Assembly: GCA_044228435.1 (NCBI GenBank)
Contig: JBGAUW010000015.1
Span: forward strand, 62,001-126,000
Length of the DNA: 64,000 bases
Direction of reading: 5' to 3'
Source of the DNA: Bog-950 sp044228435
GTDB taxonomy: Bacteria > Bacteroidota > Bacteroidia > Chitinophagales > LD1
Shown: positions 42,248 through 51,367 of the stretch, in pieces
Layout: each line of letters starts with the position of its first letter
Position numbering within the stretch: position 1 is the first letter of the stretch
Made by a program: the position numbers and the translations under genes
Notes under the pieces: model-generated
What the model saw: only the letters and a program-made list of their open reading frames with translations
Database searches by the model: none
Told to the model about the DNA's origin: nothing

Positions 42248-43894
42248 TTAATGCTTTATCAGTTCAAAAAACACCCAGCCATTTTTGCGGTAGGTTTCGC
42301 GTAATTCCCAATACCAGGGCTTTATGTTTTCTACCTTATTTACTTTTGTTACCACATATTTTTTTAGTAGCGTATCGTTTGGTGTAGGCAAAGGTTTTTG
42401 CGCGTAAAACAGGTGGCCGTAGCTTTTAAAGCCCGCAGTTTCTATTACACAAGGCTCGCCTTTTTTCGATTCGAAAAATTCTATCAAAGCAGCCTGCGAG
42501 TATTTTTCTACCCGGGGGATTATGAGCGTCATTAAAGTGCTTACAAAAAGTGCGCTGCTTATTATAAGCAGGTAGGCACCCCACTTAAGGTTTTTGGTTT
42601 GTATAAGTAAGATGGATACAATAAGGCATGCCAGGTAAATTATACCATAAAAAATATCGTTGCGGGTCCAGTATACGGTGGCGCGCAGGCACTCTTTGGC
42701 AAAATCATCTTTTATATAATTAATAAATACATCGGGCCGCTGCATTACAAAAATGCCACCGGTAACAGCCGCTACTATTAATACGCCTATGGTAAGCAGG
42801 GGCGCCGTTTGCTTCCAGGTCCACTTTAGTTTGCCATCAAACAAATGGTTTAAATAGTAGGCTGCCAAAAATGTGATAGGGAAGTTGCAGAGAGATGAAT
42901 AATGCAAAATTTTGGTGCGCACAATAGAAAACAAAATCAGCACTACCAGTAACAAGTAAACCATCCACCGCTTAAAAAAGTGTTGGCTAATAGTATCTTC
43001 TTCATTCTTTTTAAACGAATCGAATATAAGTGCAGAGGCAGGAAAAACACCAATCAATAATGCCACAAAGTGGTAGAAGAACGGTCCGCCGTGACCGGCA
43101 TCTTCGGTTTTAAACAGGCGTATTTGATACTTTATAAATTCATCAACAAAGGTAAGGCCGTTGGCTTTTATTTGAAAACTAAGCCAGGCAATTACTACCA
43201 GTGCAACCACTATCCACCACACAATCATTTCGCCCAGTTCTACTTTAAGTTTACCGCGGTTTACAAAAAAGTAGGTGCTGGCTGTAAGTATGAGTATTAA
43301 AATAGCAACTGGCCCTTTGGTAAGCGTAGCCAGGCCTATAAACACGGCAGAGAGCAGAAGGTTCCAGCGGCGGTTGGCGCGCTTGCGCTTAGGGTCTTCA
43401 AAATCGTTTTGCAGGCTAAGCTTAAATAAAAAAAAGACGCCTAAAAAAATGAAGAGGTTAAATACAGGGTCTATAATGCCGCTTTTAAAATATATCTGCG
43501 GTAACAGGCTACAGGCAAAAAACAGGGCCCATAATATGCCCAGCTGCGATTTAAACACATAGCGGCCTACGTTAAACACTACCAGCATGGTTACTATACC
43601 GCAAATGGCATTGGGCAGGCGCGCTGCAAAGGCATTAATGCCAAAGTAGTGCATGCTTAAGGCCTGCAGCCAAATAAAAAGCGGGGGCTTTTCGTAAAAG
43701 GGCTGAAAATTAATTTGCACCATGCGGTAGTTGTGGGTTAGCAACATCTCCCGTGCGCTTTCGGCAAAGTTTATCTCGTCCCAATCAAATAAATGCACGC
43801 TGCCTATAAAAGGGATAAACAGCAACGCCCCTATAGCAACTAGTAAAAGCTGCGTGGGAAACTGCATGATTTGTTTTCGTAACCGTTCTACCAT
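42248..43894 (-). CDS. ArnT-like family 39/83 glycosyltransferase
   Basis: 548 residues, polytopic inner membrane enzyme of the PMT/ArnT fold, about 11-12 TM segments. The first periplasmic loop has the family catalytic motif FDWDEINFAESAREMLLT (Asp-Glu near residue 38), followed by FYEKPPLFIWLQAL. ArnT enzymes move a sugar from undecaprenyl phosphate to lipid A. Here the gene overlaps a PAP2 phosphatase gene by 7 bases and is followed by a methyltransferase, which fits lipid or glycan modification at the outer face of the inner membrane. The sugar and acceptor are unknown. Confidence 0.9.
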   Translation of the reverse strand: MVERLRKQIMQFPTQLLLVAIGALLFIPFIGSVHLFDWDEINFAESAREMLLTHNYRMVQINFQPFYEKPPLFIWLQALSMHYFGINAFAARLPNAICGIVTMLVVFNVGRYVFKSQLGILWALFFACSLLPQIYFKSGIIDPVFNLFIFLGVFFLFKLSLQNDFEDPKRKRANRRWNLLLSAVFIGLATLTKGPVAILILILTASTYFFVNRGKLKVELGEMIVWWIVVALVVIAWLSFQIKANGLTFVDEFIKYQIRLFKTEDAGHGGPFFYHFVALLIGVFPASALIFDSFKKNEEDTISQHFFKRWMVYLLLVVLILFSIVRTKILHYSSLCNFPITFLAAYYLNHLFDGKLKWTWKQTAPLLTIGVLIVAAVTGGIFVMQRPDVFINYIKDDFAKECLRATVYWTRNDIFYGIIYLACLIVSILLIQTKNLKWGAYLLIISSALFVSTLMTLIIPRVEKYSQAALIEFFESKKGEPCVIETAGFKSYGHLFYAQKPLPTPNDTLLKKYVVTKVNKVENIKPWYWELRETYRKNGWVFFELIKH

Positions 43895-44538
43895 TTAAGC
43901 AAGGCTTTATCTTTCCAGTGCAGGCTGTTATAAAAGCCCGACCGGACGAAAGTTAGATAAAAAACCGAACTGATAACTACACCAACCATTGAACCGGCAT
44001 AAACATCGCGGAAAAAGTGCTGTAACAAATATACGCGCGATATACCTACCAGCAGGGCTAAAAAGAAAAAGGCGATGCTATAGCGTTTGTTTTTTATTAA
44101 GAAAGTGAGCATAGCAAAAAGCCCGAATGCACCCGAGGTATGGCCCGATGGAAAGCTGTTATATTTTAAAACTATAAGGCCATTTACAAAGTTAAGCTGG
44201 GCTTTACCTTCAAAAAAAACAGAGGGGCGCACCGCACTATCGAAAACCCAGTGCTTAAGCACACCGGTAATGGCAAACACCAGTAATATGTTCAGCGCCA
44301 GTATAAGCCCTTTACCGTAACTAAAGCGCAGCGCTACTATTAATATAAAAAGCAGCATGGGCCCCTCGGCCATTTGGGTAGTGTATTTAAAAAAGGTATC
44401 CAGCGCGGGAGTATGCAGGGTATTAAAGTAAAGTATTTCGCGGCCCTGCTCAAACTGAAATACGAGTATGCCCCCGATAAGTAGAAATAATAGGTAGAGC
44501 CCGAAGAAGTAACGGTTTTGATATACAAACTCTTTCAA
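43888..44538 (-). CDS. PAP2-family lipid phosphatase
   Basis: 216 residues with about six TM segments. The three PAP2 motifs are visible: KHWVFDSAVRP (K..RP, with a longer spacer than usual), FPSGHTSGAF (PSGH) and SRVYLLQHFFRD (SRx5Hx3D). The enzyme removes phosphate from lipid phosphates, such as undecaprenyl pyrophosphate or lipid A. It overlaps the LptF/G gene by 4 bases and the ArnT-like gene by 7, a strong sign of coupled expression. An LpxE-like role is possible but unproven. Confidence 0.92.
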   Translation of the reverse strand: MKEFVYQNRYFFGLYLLFLLIGGILVFQFEQGREILYFNTLHTPALDTFFKYTTQMAEGPMLLFILIVALRFSYGKGLILALNILLVFAITGVLKHWVFDSAVRPSVFFEGKAQLNFVNGLIVLKYNSFPSGHTSGAFGLFAMLTFLIKNKRYSIAFFFLALLVGISRVYLLQHFFRDVYAGSMVGVVISSVFYLTFVRSGFYNSLHWKDKALLKW

Positions 44539-45983
44539 GCAGCAGATTTTTTTGGCAGCAGTTTGTTAATTACATTACGGTAATAATCGGTGCTGTAAAT
44601 TTTTGAATCGTTGGTAGCTTTAAGCGTTAAAAACAGGCCTATGGGCGTAAGTATAAATGTAGAAAGCCACATGCCGCCAAAAACGGTGAGCACATTGTTT
44701 TCGGATAGCTTTTCGCCAATAATAGAGGTAACGTGGTACACAATAAAAAATATAACGCAATAGAACAACGGCCAGCCCAACCCACCCTTGCGTATAATAG
44801 AGCCTAGCGGGGCACCAATAAAAAACAGCACCAGGCAAGCTACCGATAAGGTGAATTTTCGATACACCTCTACCATGTGGCTAACAAAATCTTTCTCTTT
44901 ATACTCTAACTGTTTGGCTGTTATATCCGAAAAGTTTTTCACATTGCGGGCGCGGGTCATGGCTACTTCCATTACCTGTATGCGTTTGGTTTTTTCAAAC
45001 TCTTCTACAAGCGCTTCGGGTTTGTCAAACTTTACCGGTGCTACTTTTGCATCTTCTTTTGCCGTATCTAACCCAAACTTTTTAAAGCCCATGTACGGAA
45101 CGTTGTATTCGCTATAGCCTTTTTTTAGTTTGCCGGCTTCTATGTTTATGGTGTCTATTTCGCTGTAAAGCTGCTCCAGGTTAAGCATTTGCTTTAAATC
45201 TTTAAAAAAGTTTTCGTCGGTGCGGGCCAGTTTAAACTGCGAAAGATCGAATCGTTTTTCCCACGATGAAAACTCGGTGTTAACCATAGAGTAGGTGTTT
45301 TCCTTACCCGGGTCTTTGGGGTCAATTTCGCGGTATTGTTTGCCGGTGTCCAGTTTAAGGGTTAGGGCCAGGGCCTGTTCATCCTGCGTCATCATACCCC
45401 TTTTAGCAGTTATTACATGGTCATCACCTTTGCCGCTGGTGTGGTCGTAAACAGTAATGTTGTAAAGCGTATTGGTTTCATCATCTTTTTCGCCGGCGCG
45501 TATGGCAAAGCCATCTATACCGCTGTAAAAAATACCGGGTTTAAGCGCTACCGTTGGTTTTTGATGGCGTATATCGTAAAGCAAAGCCCCAAACTTTAAG
45601 TTGGCCCGCGGCAACAGGTTGTTGGAGAAGAAGAAGGCAAAAATGCTTATCAGGGCTACCGTAACTATTAGCGCGCGCATAAAACGGAATAGCGAAATAC
45701 CGGCCGACCTTACCGCCGTAAGTTCGTAATGCTCGCCAAAGGCGCCGTAGGTCATAATAGAGGCCAGTAACACTGCCAGCGGCAGGGCCAGTGGTACCAA
45801 CCTGGCCGATGCGTAAACCAACAGCTCAAAAAGCACCCAGCTATCGAGGCCCTTGCCCACCAGGTCATCTACATACTTCCATAAAAACTGCATTACCAAT
45901 ACAAACTGGGCAATGCAGAAGGTAAGTATAAATGGCCCTATAAAGCTTTTAACAACAAGCCAGTCTAATCTCTTCACGCGCAT
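44535..45983 (-). CDS. LptF/LptG-family LPS export permease
   Basis: 482 residues. N-terminal TM segments (WLVVKSFIGPFILTFCIAQF; VPLALPLAVLLASIMTYGAF) are followed by a large periplasmic beta-jelly-roll insert (about 115-370) and C-terminal TM segments (LSVACLVLFFIGAPLGSIIR; WPLFYCVIFFIVYHVTSIIG). This is the LptF/LptG layout; the GxxxG-rich GAPLGSIIRKGGLG motif is typical. It moves LPS from the inner membrane to the periplasmic bridge. It is the first gene of the four-gene envelope operon. Which of F and G it is cannot be decided here. Confidence 0.93.
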   Translation of the reverse strand: MRVKRLDWLVVKSFIGPFILTFCIAQFVLVMQFLWKYVDDLVGKGLDSWVLFELLVYASARLVPLALPLAVLLASIMTYGAFGEHYELTAVRSAGISLFRFMRALIVTVALISIFAFFFSNNLLPRANLKFGALLYDIRHQKPTVALKPGIFYSGIDGFAIRAGEKDDETNTLYNITVYDHTSGKGDDHVITAKRGMMTQDEQALALTLKLDTGKQYREIDPKDPGKENTYSMVNTEFSSWEKRFDLSQFKLARTDENFFKDLKQMLNLEQLYSEIDTINIEAGKLKKGYSEYNVPYMGFKKFGLDTAKEDAKVAPVKFDKPEALVEEFEKTKRIQVMEVAMTRARNVKNFSDITAKQLEYKEKDFVSHMVEVYRKFTLSVACLVLFFIGAPLGSIIRKGGLGWPLFYCVIFFIVYHVTSIIGEKLSENNVLTVFGGMWLSTFILTPIGLFLTLKATNDSKIYSTDYYRNVINKLLPKKSAA

Positions 45984-46140
45984 AAAACGCTAAAGTAAGA
46001 AAGTAAGTATGTAGCGGAAATTATCAATAATCAATTACCAATTTTCAAACAATACAATTAACGGCATAACAGCACATACCTAAAAAAAGGCAGCCCTGTT
46101 TAGATGGATAATTGGAATTTGATTATTGGTAATTGCCTGT

Positions 46141-46524
46141 TTAGGCTCCAATGGCGTGTTTCAGGTCTTCCACCTGCTTATCCCAAAGGAAAGATTGCTC
46201 TTTTACCTCTTTCGCATCGGCAAAGTCGGTTATTTCGAGGATGGTATCGTTGGCTATTTCTGATTTATAAACACGGAAAGAGAAGTATTCATCTTTATTG
46301 CCGTGCTCCCAGTGGTATTTAACAAACTCTTCTTCTACAATCTCTACCTGGCGTGCACGCTGAAAATCGCCGCCCCAGCCAAAAATGAAAATATCGTCCT
46401 GTGCGTCGCAAACATCGGCAAACCATTGTGCTAACGAGTCCGGCTGGCTAACAAATTCAAACAAAATTGCCGGCGATGAGCGGATGATGTATTCCAGGGT
46501 AAATTTTTTGCGCGGTGCTGCCAT
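46141..46524 (-). CDS. START-like (AHSA1/SRPBCC) domain protein
   Basis: 127 residues: LEYIIRSSPAILFEFVSQPD at the start, then SLAQWFADVC, KYHWEHGNKDEYFSFRVYKS and ATILEITDFADA-like strands, ending with a long helix (WDKQVEDLKHAIGA). This is the compact START fold of the AHSA1 / SRPBCC group common as one-domain proteins in Bacteroidota. It probably binds a hydrophobic ligand or partner protein. It is a single gene. Function is not known. Confidence 0.85.
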   Translation of the reverse strand: MAAPRKKFTLEYIIRSSPAILFEFVSQPDSLAQWFADVCDAQDDIFIFGWGGDFQRARQVEIVEEEFVKYHWEHGNKDEYFSFRVYKSEIANDTILEITDFADAKEVKEQSFLWDKQVEDLKHAIGA

Positions 46525-46774
46525 TATTCTTTTCTATTATTCGTAGTGATTGGTGCAATAGTATAAAATATATTCTAACCGCAAAATAAATTTAGGGCTT
46601 ACCAAAATATGCATAAAATGTGCAAAACTCATTTAAGTGAAGCCGCTACGTGGCTCAGGCTATGTTTTAACAGTGTAGCCCTGTAAAGTGCACAAGCAAC
46701 AATTAAATAAACGAAGGCCCCGGCGAAGCACCACACATTAAATATTTTTATTTTTTTAGCGTTTTAACCATAGC

Positions 46775-47221
46775 ATGACTAAACACCTTATAGACAAGGT
46801 ACTTATTACCCTTGAGGTTGGCGACCAAACCGCCCTGCTTATTTTGCTGGCCCGAGATGGCAGCGTGCACCGCAAGGGTAATGGCAGCCCCGATGCCAGT
46901 AACCTTAGATTAGCGCAGGCGGTGTCGCCCGATGGGCACTTTGAAGCCCTGATGATGACTATAGATGAAAGCATATTTCAACATGCGGGGGTAATACGCG
47001 TGCCTAACCCGCAGGGGCGCGAGTGCCGTATGTCCATCGTGTTTCAGGGTAAGGGCGGGCTCGATTATTCTTTCCGCGTTATTTATGGCGAAAAGTCGGA
47101 CGGGCCACCACAAGAGCTGGCCCAAATATTGATAAATGCTGTAAAGCTTACCGAAGATTGGTATTACAAACAACTGCAACCCCAGGCCGAGGAAAAGAAG
47201 TGGTGGGAGGTGTGGAAGTAA
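46775..47221 (+). CDS. Hypothetical protein, 148 aa
   Basis: No signal peptide. Beta-rich first half (VLITLEVGDQTALLILLARD, GSVHRKGNGSPD) and alternating charged/hydrophobic strands (CRMSIVFQGKGGLDYSFRVI), then a helix and a tryptophan-rich tail (EEKKWWEVWK). I do not recognise the family. The next gene starts 18 bases downstream on the same strand, so they may be cotranscribed. They lie just before the convergent transglutaminase gene. Confidence 0.65.
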   Translation: MTKHLIDKVLITLEVGDQTALLILLARDGSVHRKGNGSPDASNLRLAQAVSPDGHFEALMMTIDESIFQHAGVIRVPNPQGRECRMSIVFQGKGGLDYSFRVIYGEKSDGPPQELAQILINAVKLTEDWYYKQLQPQAEEKKWWEVWK

Positions 47222-47239
47222 AACGAAAAAGCAGATGTT

Positions 47240-47641
47240 ATGAGTGAAACGAGTATATCTATTATACCCCGAATAAAAGATTACCCCGACCGCAAGGCCA
47301 GGGCAGAGGAGATAATTGAATGGCTGGCTGATTTGGATATAATTAAACCGGAGCTATCGGATTGTTTAGCAGAAAACGCCCGCGGTTATGCCGTTTCGGC
47401 GGGGGTTAAGAATTTTGTGCTTTCTGGCGCCAACACAGCATTACCCAACTGTGCATTGGAGGTAATTACCGAACATACCATGTTTTGCGGCTACATGAAC
47501 CAGGGGGCCAGCAGTTTCGGTTTTAGCCAAAGCAACTTAGGCTTCACCTTTTGGAACTGGCCGGAGTTTAAGCCCGAGTTTCTGCAGAGGTTCAGTAAAA
47601 AATTGAACCACGAGATTGATGTAATAATGTTTAGGCCGTAA
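47240..47641 (+). CDS. Hypothetical protein, 133 aa
   Basis: Cytoplasmic (no signal peptide). Starts MSETSISIIPRIKDYPDRKA, has a helical N-terminal third (RAEEIIEWLADLDIIKPELS), then GYAVSAGVKNFVLSGANTAL and an aromatic-rich middle (FGFSQSNLGFTFWNWPEF). No known domain recognised. It follows the previous gene by 18 bases and ends 14 bases before the convergent transglutaminase. No function can be given. Confidence 0.65.
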   Translation: MSETSISIIPRIKDYPDRKARAEEIIEWLADLDIIKPELSDCLAENARGYAVSAGVKNFVLSGANTALPNCALEVITEHTMFCGYMNQGASSFGFSQSNLGFTFWNWPEFKPEFLQRFSKKLNHEIDVIMFRP

Positions 47642-47654
47642 GTGTAATGGCTTT

Positions 47655-48632
47655 CTACTGCTGCTGTTGTTGCTGCATCATTTCCATATAGCTGCGGTAG
47701 CTGTTGGTGCTGGAATCCGTAGAGGTGCTAGTAACGTTTTTAACCGGTGCTGCGGTAGAGGTATTACTATCTTCAAACGAGCGCCCATCCTGATATGATA
47801 CATTTACTTTTACTTCCAGTTCGTGGCGCGAGGTGCCTACATAAGTGCCGCGCACCGGCGAGCAATCGCGGAAGTTGCGGCCTACCGCCAGGCGTATATG
47901 TAAATCGCTTACCAGACAGTTGTTGGTGGGGTCTAGCCCTACCCAGCCTAATTCGGGCAGGTAGGCTTCTACCCAGGCGTGGGTAGCGCCTTCGCCACGG
48001 TAGTTGCCATTTACGGGGCACACATAGCCGCTTACGTAGCGCGCGGGTATGCCTGCCATACGCAGGGTAACCAATAAAAAGTGTGCAAAATCCTGGCAAA
48101 CGCCGGCCCGCAGGTGCCATATCTCGTCCAGCGTGGTATCTACTTCCGTTATGCCCTTTATGTAGTTAAAGTTGGTGTAAACGTAATTGTTCAGCTTTTC
48201 GGCGGCGCTTAAAGTGCTTTCGGTTTGCAGGTTCATCGCTTTCACTATGTCATCCACCTCCTGAAGTTTATCAAACTCTTCCTGCTTTAAATAATCCATT
48301 AGCATGGCATTAGTGGCAAACTGGCTTACCATGGCCCATTGTTCGGCCTGGCTTAAAACGCAGGTTGGTAAAACCCGCGGGTGGGTAACAACCTCAATTT
48401 TCGATTCGATAATAAGTTGCGAGTGGGGTGGGGTATAAGTAAAGTAGCCTACCTCGTTGCCATAATAATCCTGGTAGGTTTCAATTAGCGGGTTGCCGGT
48501 AATGGTCAGCTTTTGCTTTACCAGTTCCTGGTATTCATCGGCCAGCGGAAACAGCATTATTTTATTAGCGCTGTTTTTAACGGCGCTCTCGTAGGTATAC
48601 CGGGTTAAGTGGTGAAGTATAAATCGGGGCAT
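47655..48632 (-). CDS. Transglutaminase-like protein of the alpha-E/ATP-grasp cluster
   Basis: 325 residues, papain-like transglutaminase fold. N-terminal strand region (TRYTYESAVKNSANKIMLFP) as in bacterial transglutaminase-like families, then the catalytic triad: Cys in RAGVCQDFAHFLLVT (near 178), His in GATHAWVEAYLP (near 213) and Asp in LGWVGLDPTNN (near 228). It is the third gene after an ATP-grasp and an alpha-E gene, a conserved trio thought to make or cut peptide-like bonds. A Ser/Thr-rich tail ends in six glutamines coded by CAG and CAA. Confidence 0.9.
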   Translation of the reverse strand: MPRFILHHLTRYTYESAVKNSANKIMLFPLADEYQELVKQKLTITGNPLIETYQDYYGNEVGYFTYTPPHSQLIIESKIEVVTHPRVLPTCVLSQAEQWAMVSQFATNAMLMDYLKQEEFDKLQEVDDIVKAMNLQTESTLSAAEKLNNYVYTNFNYIKGITEVDTTLDEIWHLRAGVCQDFAHFLLVTLRMAGIPARYVSGYVCPVNGNYRGEGATHAWVEAYLPELGWVGLDPTNNCLVSDLHIRLAVGRNFRDCSPVRGTYVGTSRHELEVKVNVSYQDGRSFEDSNTSTAAPVKNVTSTSTDSSTNSYRSYMEMMQQQQQQ

Positions 48633-48638
48633 AGGTTA

Positions 48639-49571
48639 CTAGGTTGGTGCAAAATATTTTTGATTCAGTAAGTCGGCAATGCCATGCAGCTGGTTTTTTA
48701 CATCGGTAAGGTAAACATGCAAACCGGTATTAATAATATGTTGGGCCGTGCTGTATTGCACATCGCTGCTTAGTTTGCCCATGCGGCGCTCCAGCTCGTG
48801 GCTACCGGTGGGGCCCTGTTGCAATTGCAGGCGGTTAAAGTTGGTGTGCAGGTTGCTTATAGAGTGCATTAGCGACCTTGGAAAATCGCTATTCAACACC
48901 AATTGTTCAACTACATTTTCAAACTCGAAACCGCTGCGGTAAGTTTTTAAATAAAGCTCGTAGCCCGATACCGACATAAGCAGGTATTTCCAATAAAGTA
49001 TATCGGCTGAATCGTTGGTGAAATTTCTATCGCTGAATTTGGTATCTAAAATATCGGCGGTTTGTATACCCCGCTCCAGGTATTTACCTACGCTTATAAA
49101 CGAATAGCTAAGCCCGCGCGCCATGGTAATATCGGCGGTGCCATAATACAAAAGCCCCTTTTTTATCAGTTCATCCAATATGGTAATAGGGTCTTCGCGC
49201 TGTAATAATTCGGTTAGCCTTTCTTCGCGCACGGCATGGTAAAGTTCGTTCAGGCATTGCCAAACTTCTATAGTAATATGGTCTTGCACGCTGCGGGCAT
49301 TTTCGCGGGCCATGGTTACCACATTTACTACCGAGTTGGGGTTGTTTTTATCCAACATCATATACCGTATCACGGCCTGCGAGTCGTCGGCTATTTTAGC
49401 CGCATCCTCTTCGCTCAGGTAGGTAAATATGCGCAGCACCGGTATCCACGAAAACTCCTGTATATCATCCTGCGACGAGGCGTAATTTATTTTCAGCATT
49501 CGCAAAATGCCATCGGTGCGCTCCATGTAGCGCCCCATCCAAAACAACGAATCTGCAACCCTGCTCAGCAT
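48639..49571 (-). CDS. Alpha-E domain protein
   Basis: 310 residues, nearly all helical. It opens MLSRVADSLFWMGRYMERTD, the standard start of alpha-E (DUF403/COG2307) proteins, and contains ENARSVQDHITIEVWQCLNE and TMARGLSYSFISVGKYLERG. Alpha-E proteins occur with circularly permuted ATP-grasp ligases and transglutaminase-like proteases, as here (6 bases before the transglutaminase, 40 bases after the ATP-grasp). A role in binding a peptide or carrier is inferred from that association. No enzyme motif of its own is visible. Confidence 0.92.
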   Translation of the reverse strand: MLSRVADSLFWMGRYMERTDGILRMLKINYASSQDDIQEFSWIPVLRIFTYLSEEDAAKIADDSQAVIRYMMLDKNNPNSVVNVVTMARENARSVQDHITIEVWQCLNELYHAVREERLTELLQREDPITILDELIKKGLLYYGTADITMARGLSYSFISVGKYLERGIQTADILDTKFSDRNFTNDSADILYWKYLLMSVSGYELYLKTYRSGFEFENVVEQLVLNSDFPRSLMHSISNLHTNFNRLQLQQGPTGSHELERRMGKLSSDVQYSTAQHIINTGLHVYLTDVKNQLHGIADLLNQKYFAPT

Positions 49572-49611
49572 TTATTTTCGCTTTATCTTTTTTACTTTAT
49601 TGCTATACTGT

Positions 49612-51054
49612 TTACGAGGCCAGCACCCACGTATCCTTACTGCCACCACCCTGCGATGAGTTTACTACCAACGAACCCTCTTTAAGCGCTACCCTTGTAA
49701 GGCCACCGGGCACAATATCAATACCATCGGGGCTGCAAAGTGCAAAGGGCCTTAAATCTACCCGGCGTGGCGCCAGTTTGCCATTTATATAACATGGCGC
49801 CGACGATAAACTGATAATCGGCTGAGCTATAAACTCGCGCGGGTTTTGCAGCACTTCTTTTTTATACACTTCAATTTCCTGCTGGGTAGCACTGCGCCCC
49901 ATCAGCATACCATAGCCGCCGCTCTCGTTGGTTTTTTTAATTACCATTTTTTCAATGTTGGCAAACACGTGCTCGCGGTGTTCGGTGTTGGTCATTAAAT
50001 ACGTGGGCACGTTTTTAAGCAGGGGCTCTTCGTTCAGGTAATACTTTATCATATCGGGCACCAGCGGATAAACGGCCTTATCATCGGCCACGCCGTTGCC
50101 TACGGCATTTACAATGGCCACATTGCCCTGCCGGTAGGCGCTAAGCAACCCGGATACCCCTAAAAGGCTTTGCGGGTTAAAGGTAAGCGGGTCTAAAAAG
50201 TCATCATCTACCCGGCGGTAAATTACGTCTACCTTTTGCAGGCCGGTGGTGGTTTTCATGTATACCTTGTGGTTATCTACTACCAGGTCGCGCCCCTCTA
50301 CCAATTGTATGCCCATTAAGCGCGCCAGTGTGGTGTGCTCAAAGTAAGCCGAGTTATGTATACCCGGTGTAAGCATTACTATAACCGGGTTAGCATTTTG
50401 CGTGGGCGAAAACTTTACGAGGTTTTTATGCAGCAGATTGGGGTATTCGGTTACGCTGCGCACATTGTTGCGCCTTAGCAGGTCGGGGTAGAGGCGCTTG
50501 GTTATTTCGCGGTTTTCCAGCATGTAGCTAACGCCGCTGGGCGTACGCAGGTTATCTTCCAGTATAAAAAATGAGCCATCGCTGTCGCGTATCAAATCTA
50601 TACCGGCTATATGTATGTAAATATCGTGCGGCACCTTTAGGCGGAACATTTCGCGCAGGTAGTGTGGGCAGCTATACACCAGCGCGGCCGGTATTACCCC
50701 ATCTTTAATAATAAACTGGTCGTTGTAAACATCTTTTAAAAACAGATTAAGCGCTTTAATGCGCTGCTTAATACCATCTTCAATAAACTTCCACTCGGCT
50801 GCGGTAATTACCCGCGGTATTATATCAAACGGAAAAATCCGCTCGACCCCCTCGCCGCTGTTATACACTGTAAAGGTTATGCCCTGGCTCATAAAAAGGC
50901 GGTTGGCCAGCTCTTCCTTACGGGTAAGCTCTTCGTCGCCAAGGCTTTGCAGGTAATGTATAATGCCCCTATACTGGTAGCGCGTGCTGTTGCCGGTATA
51001 CATTTCATCCCAGGTGTGCGGGTCTACCAAATACTGCTTTAAATACTCGGGCAT
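49612..51054 (-). CDS. Circularly permuted ATP-grasp ligase
   Basis: 480 residues, COG2308 family. Typical features: GITFTVYNSGEGVERIFPFD (near 75-95), IIPRVITAAEWKFIEDGIKQ (near 98-118), FILEDNLRTPSGVSYMLENR (near 170-190), VDVIYRRVDDDFLDPL (near 275-290) and AIVNAVGNGVADDKAVYPL (near 313-332). ATP-grasp enzymes join a carboxylate to an amine using ATP. With the alpha-E and transglutaminase genes it forms the known three-gene module whose product is unknown. It is the first gene of that operon. Confidence 0.93.
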   Translation of the reverse strand: MPEYLKQYLVDPHTWDEMYTGNSTRYQYRGIIHYLQSLGDEELTRKEELANRLFMSQGITFTVYNSGEGVERIFPFDIIPRVITAAEWKFIEDGIKQRIKALNLFLKDVYNDQFIIKDGVIPAALVYSCPHYLREMFRLKVPHDIYIHIAGIDLIRDSDGSFFILEDNLRTPSGVSYMLENREITKRLYPDLLRRNNVRSVTEYPNLLHKNLVKFSPTQNANPVIVMLTPGIHNSAYFEHTTLARLMGIQLVEGRDLVVDNHKVYMKTTTGLQKVDVIYRRVDDDFLDPLTFNPQSLLGVSGLLSAYRQGNVAIVNAVGNGVADDKAVYPLVPDMIKYYLNEEPLLKNVPTYLMTNTEHREHVFANIEKMVIKKTNESGGYGMLMGRSATQQEIEVYKKEVLQNPREFIAQPIISLSSAPCYINGKLAPRRVDLRPFALCSPDGIDIVPGGLTRVALKEGSLVVNSSQGGGSKDTWVLAS

Positions 51055-51367
51055 GTGGGTGTACTGCTTAATACTTTATAAAAATATATATATGATTTTT
51101 ATAAACGGAAAAATAGCAAAAATGAACTGAACGATCCTGAAAAGTGAAAAATTATCTGCTTTTAGGCTGATTTTTAATCAGCAAGCAAATAAAAAGTGTG
51201 TTTTTTTGTTTTAGAAAACAAAACCTGAGGAAAGGAATAGACCATTAATATTTGGCAAAGCAGGCTTTTCCTCACCTAAGTATATGCAAAGGGATGCACG
51301 GGTGATAAAGCCGTGCTATTGTGCCGTAATTTAAAGGAGGATATTGGCCTATGGCCGCTGGGAAATA
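51055..51367. other. 313-base gene-free region
   Basis: Upstream of the ATP-grasp operon. AT-rich first half with no clear promoter pair that I can fix. The second half has paired tgaggaaa / tttcctca segments (about 51226-51274) and a small perfect hairpin GCACGG / CCGTGC at 51296-51316. No ORF and no known RNA family. Confidence 0.5.
51296..51316. other. 6-bp GC hairpin
   Basis: GCACGG (51296-51301) pairs with CCGTGC (51311-51316) around a 9-base loop. It is in the gene-free stretch and lacks a T tract. Its significance is unknown. Confidence 0.4.
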
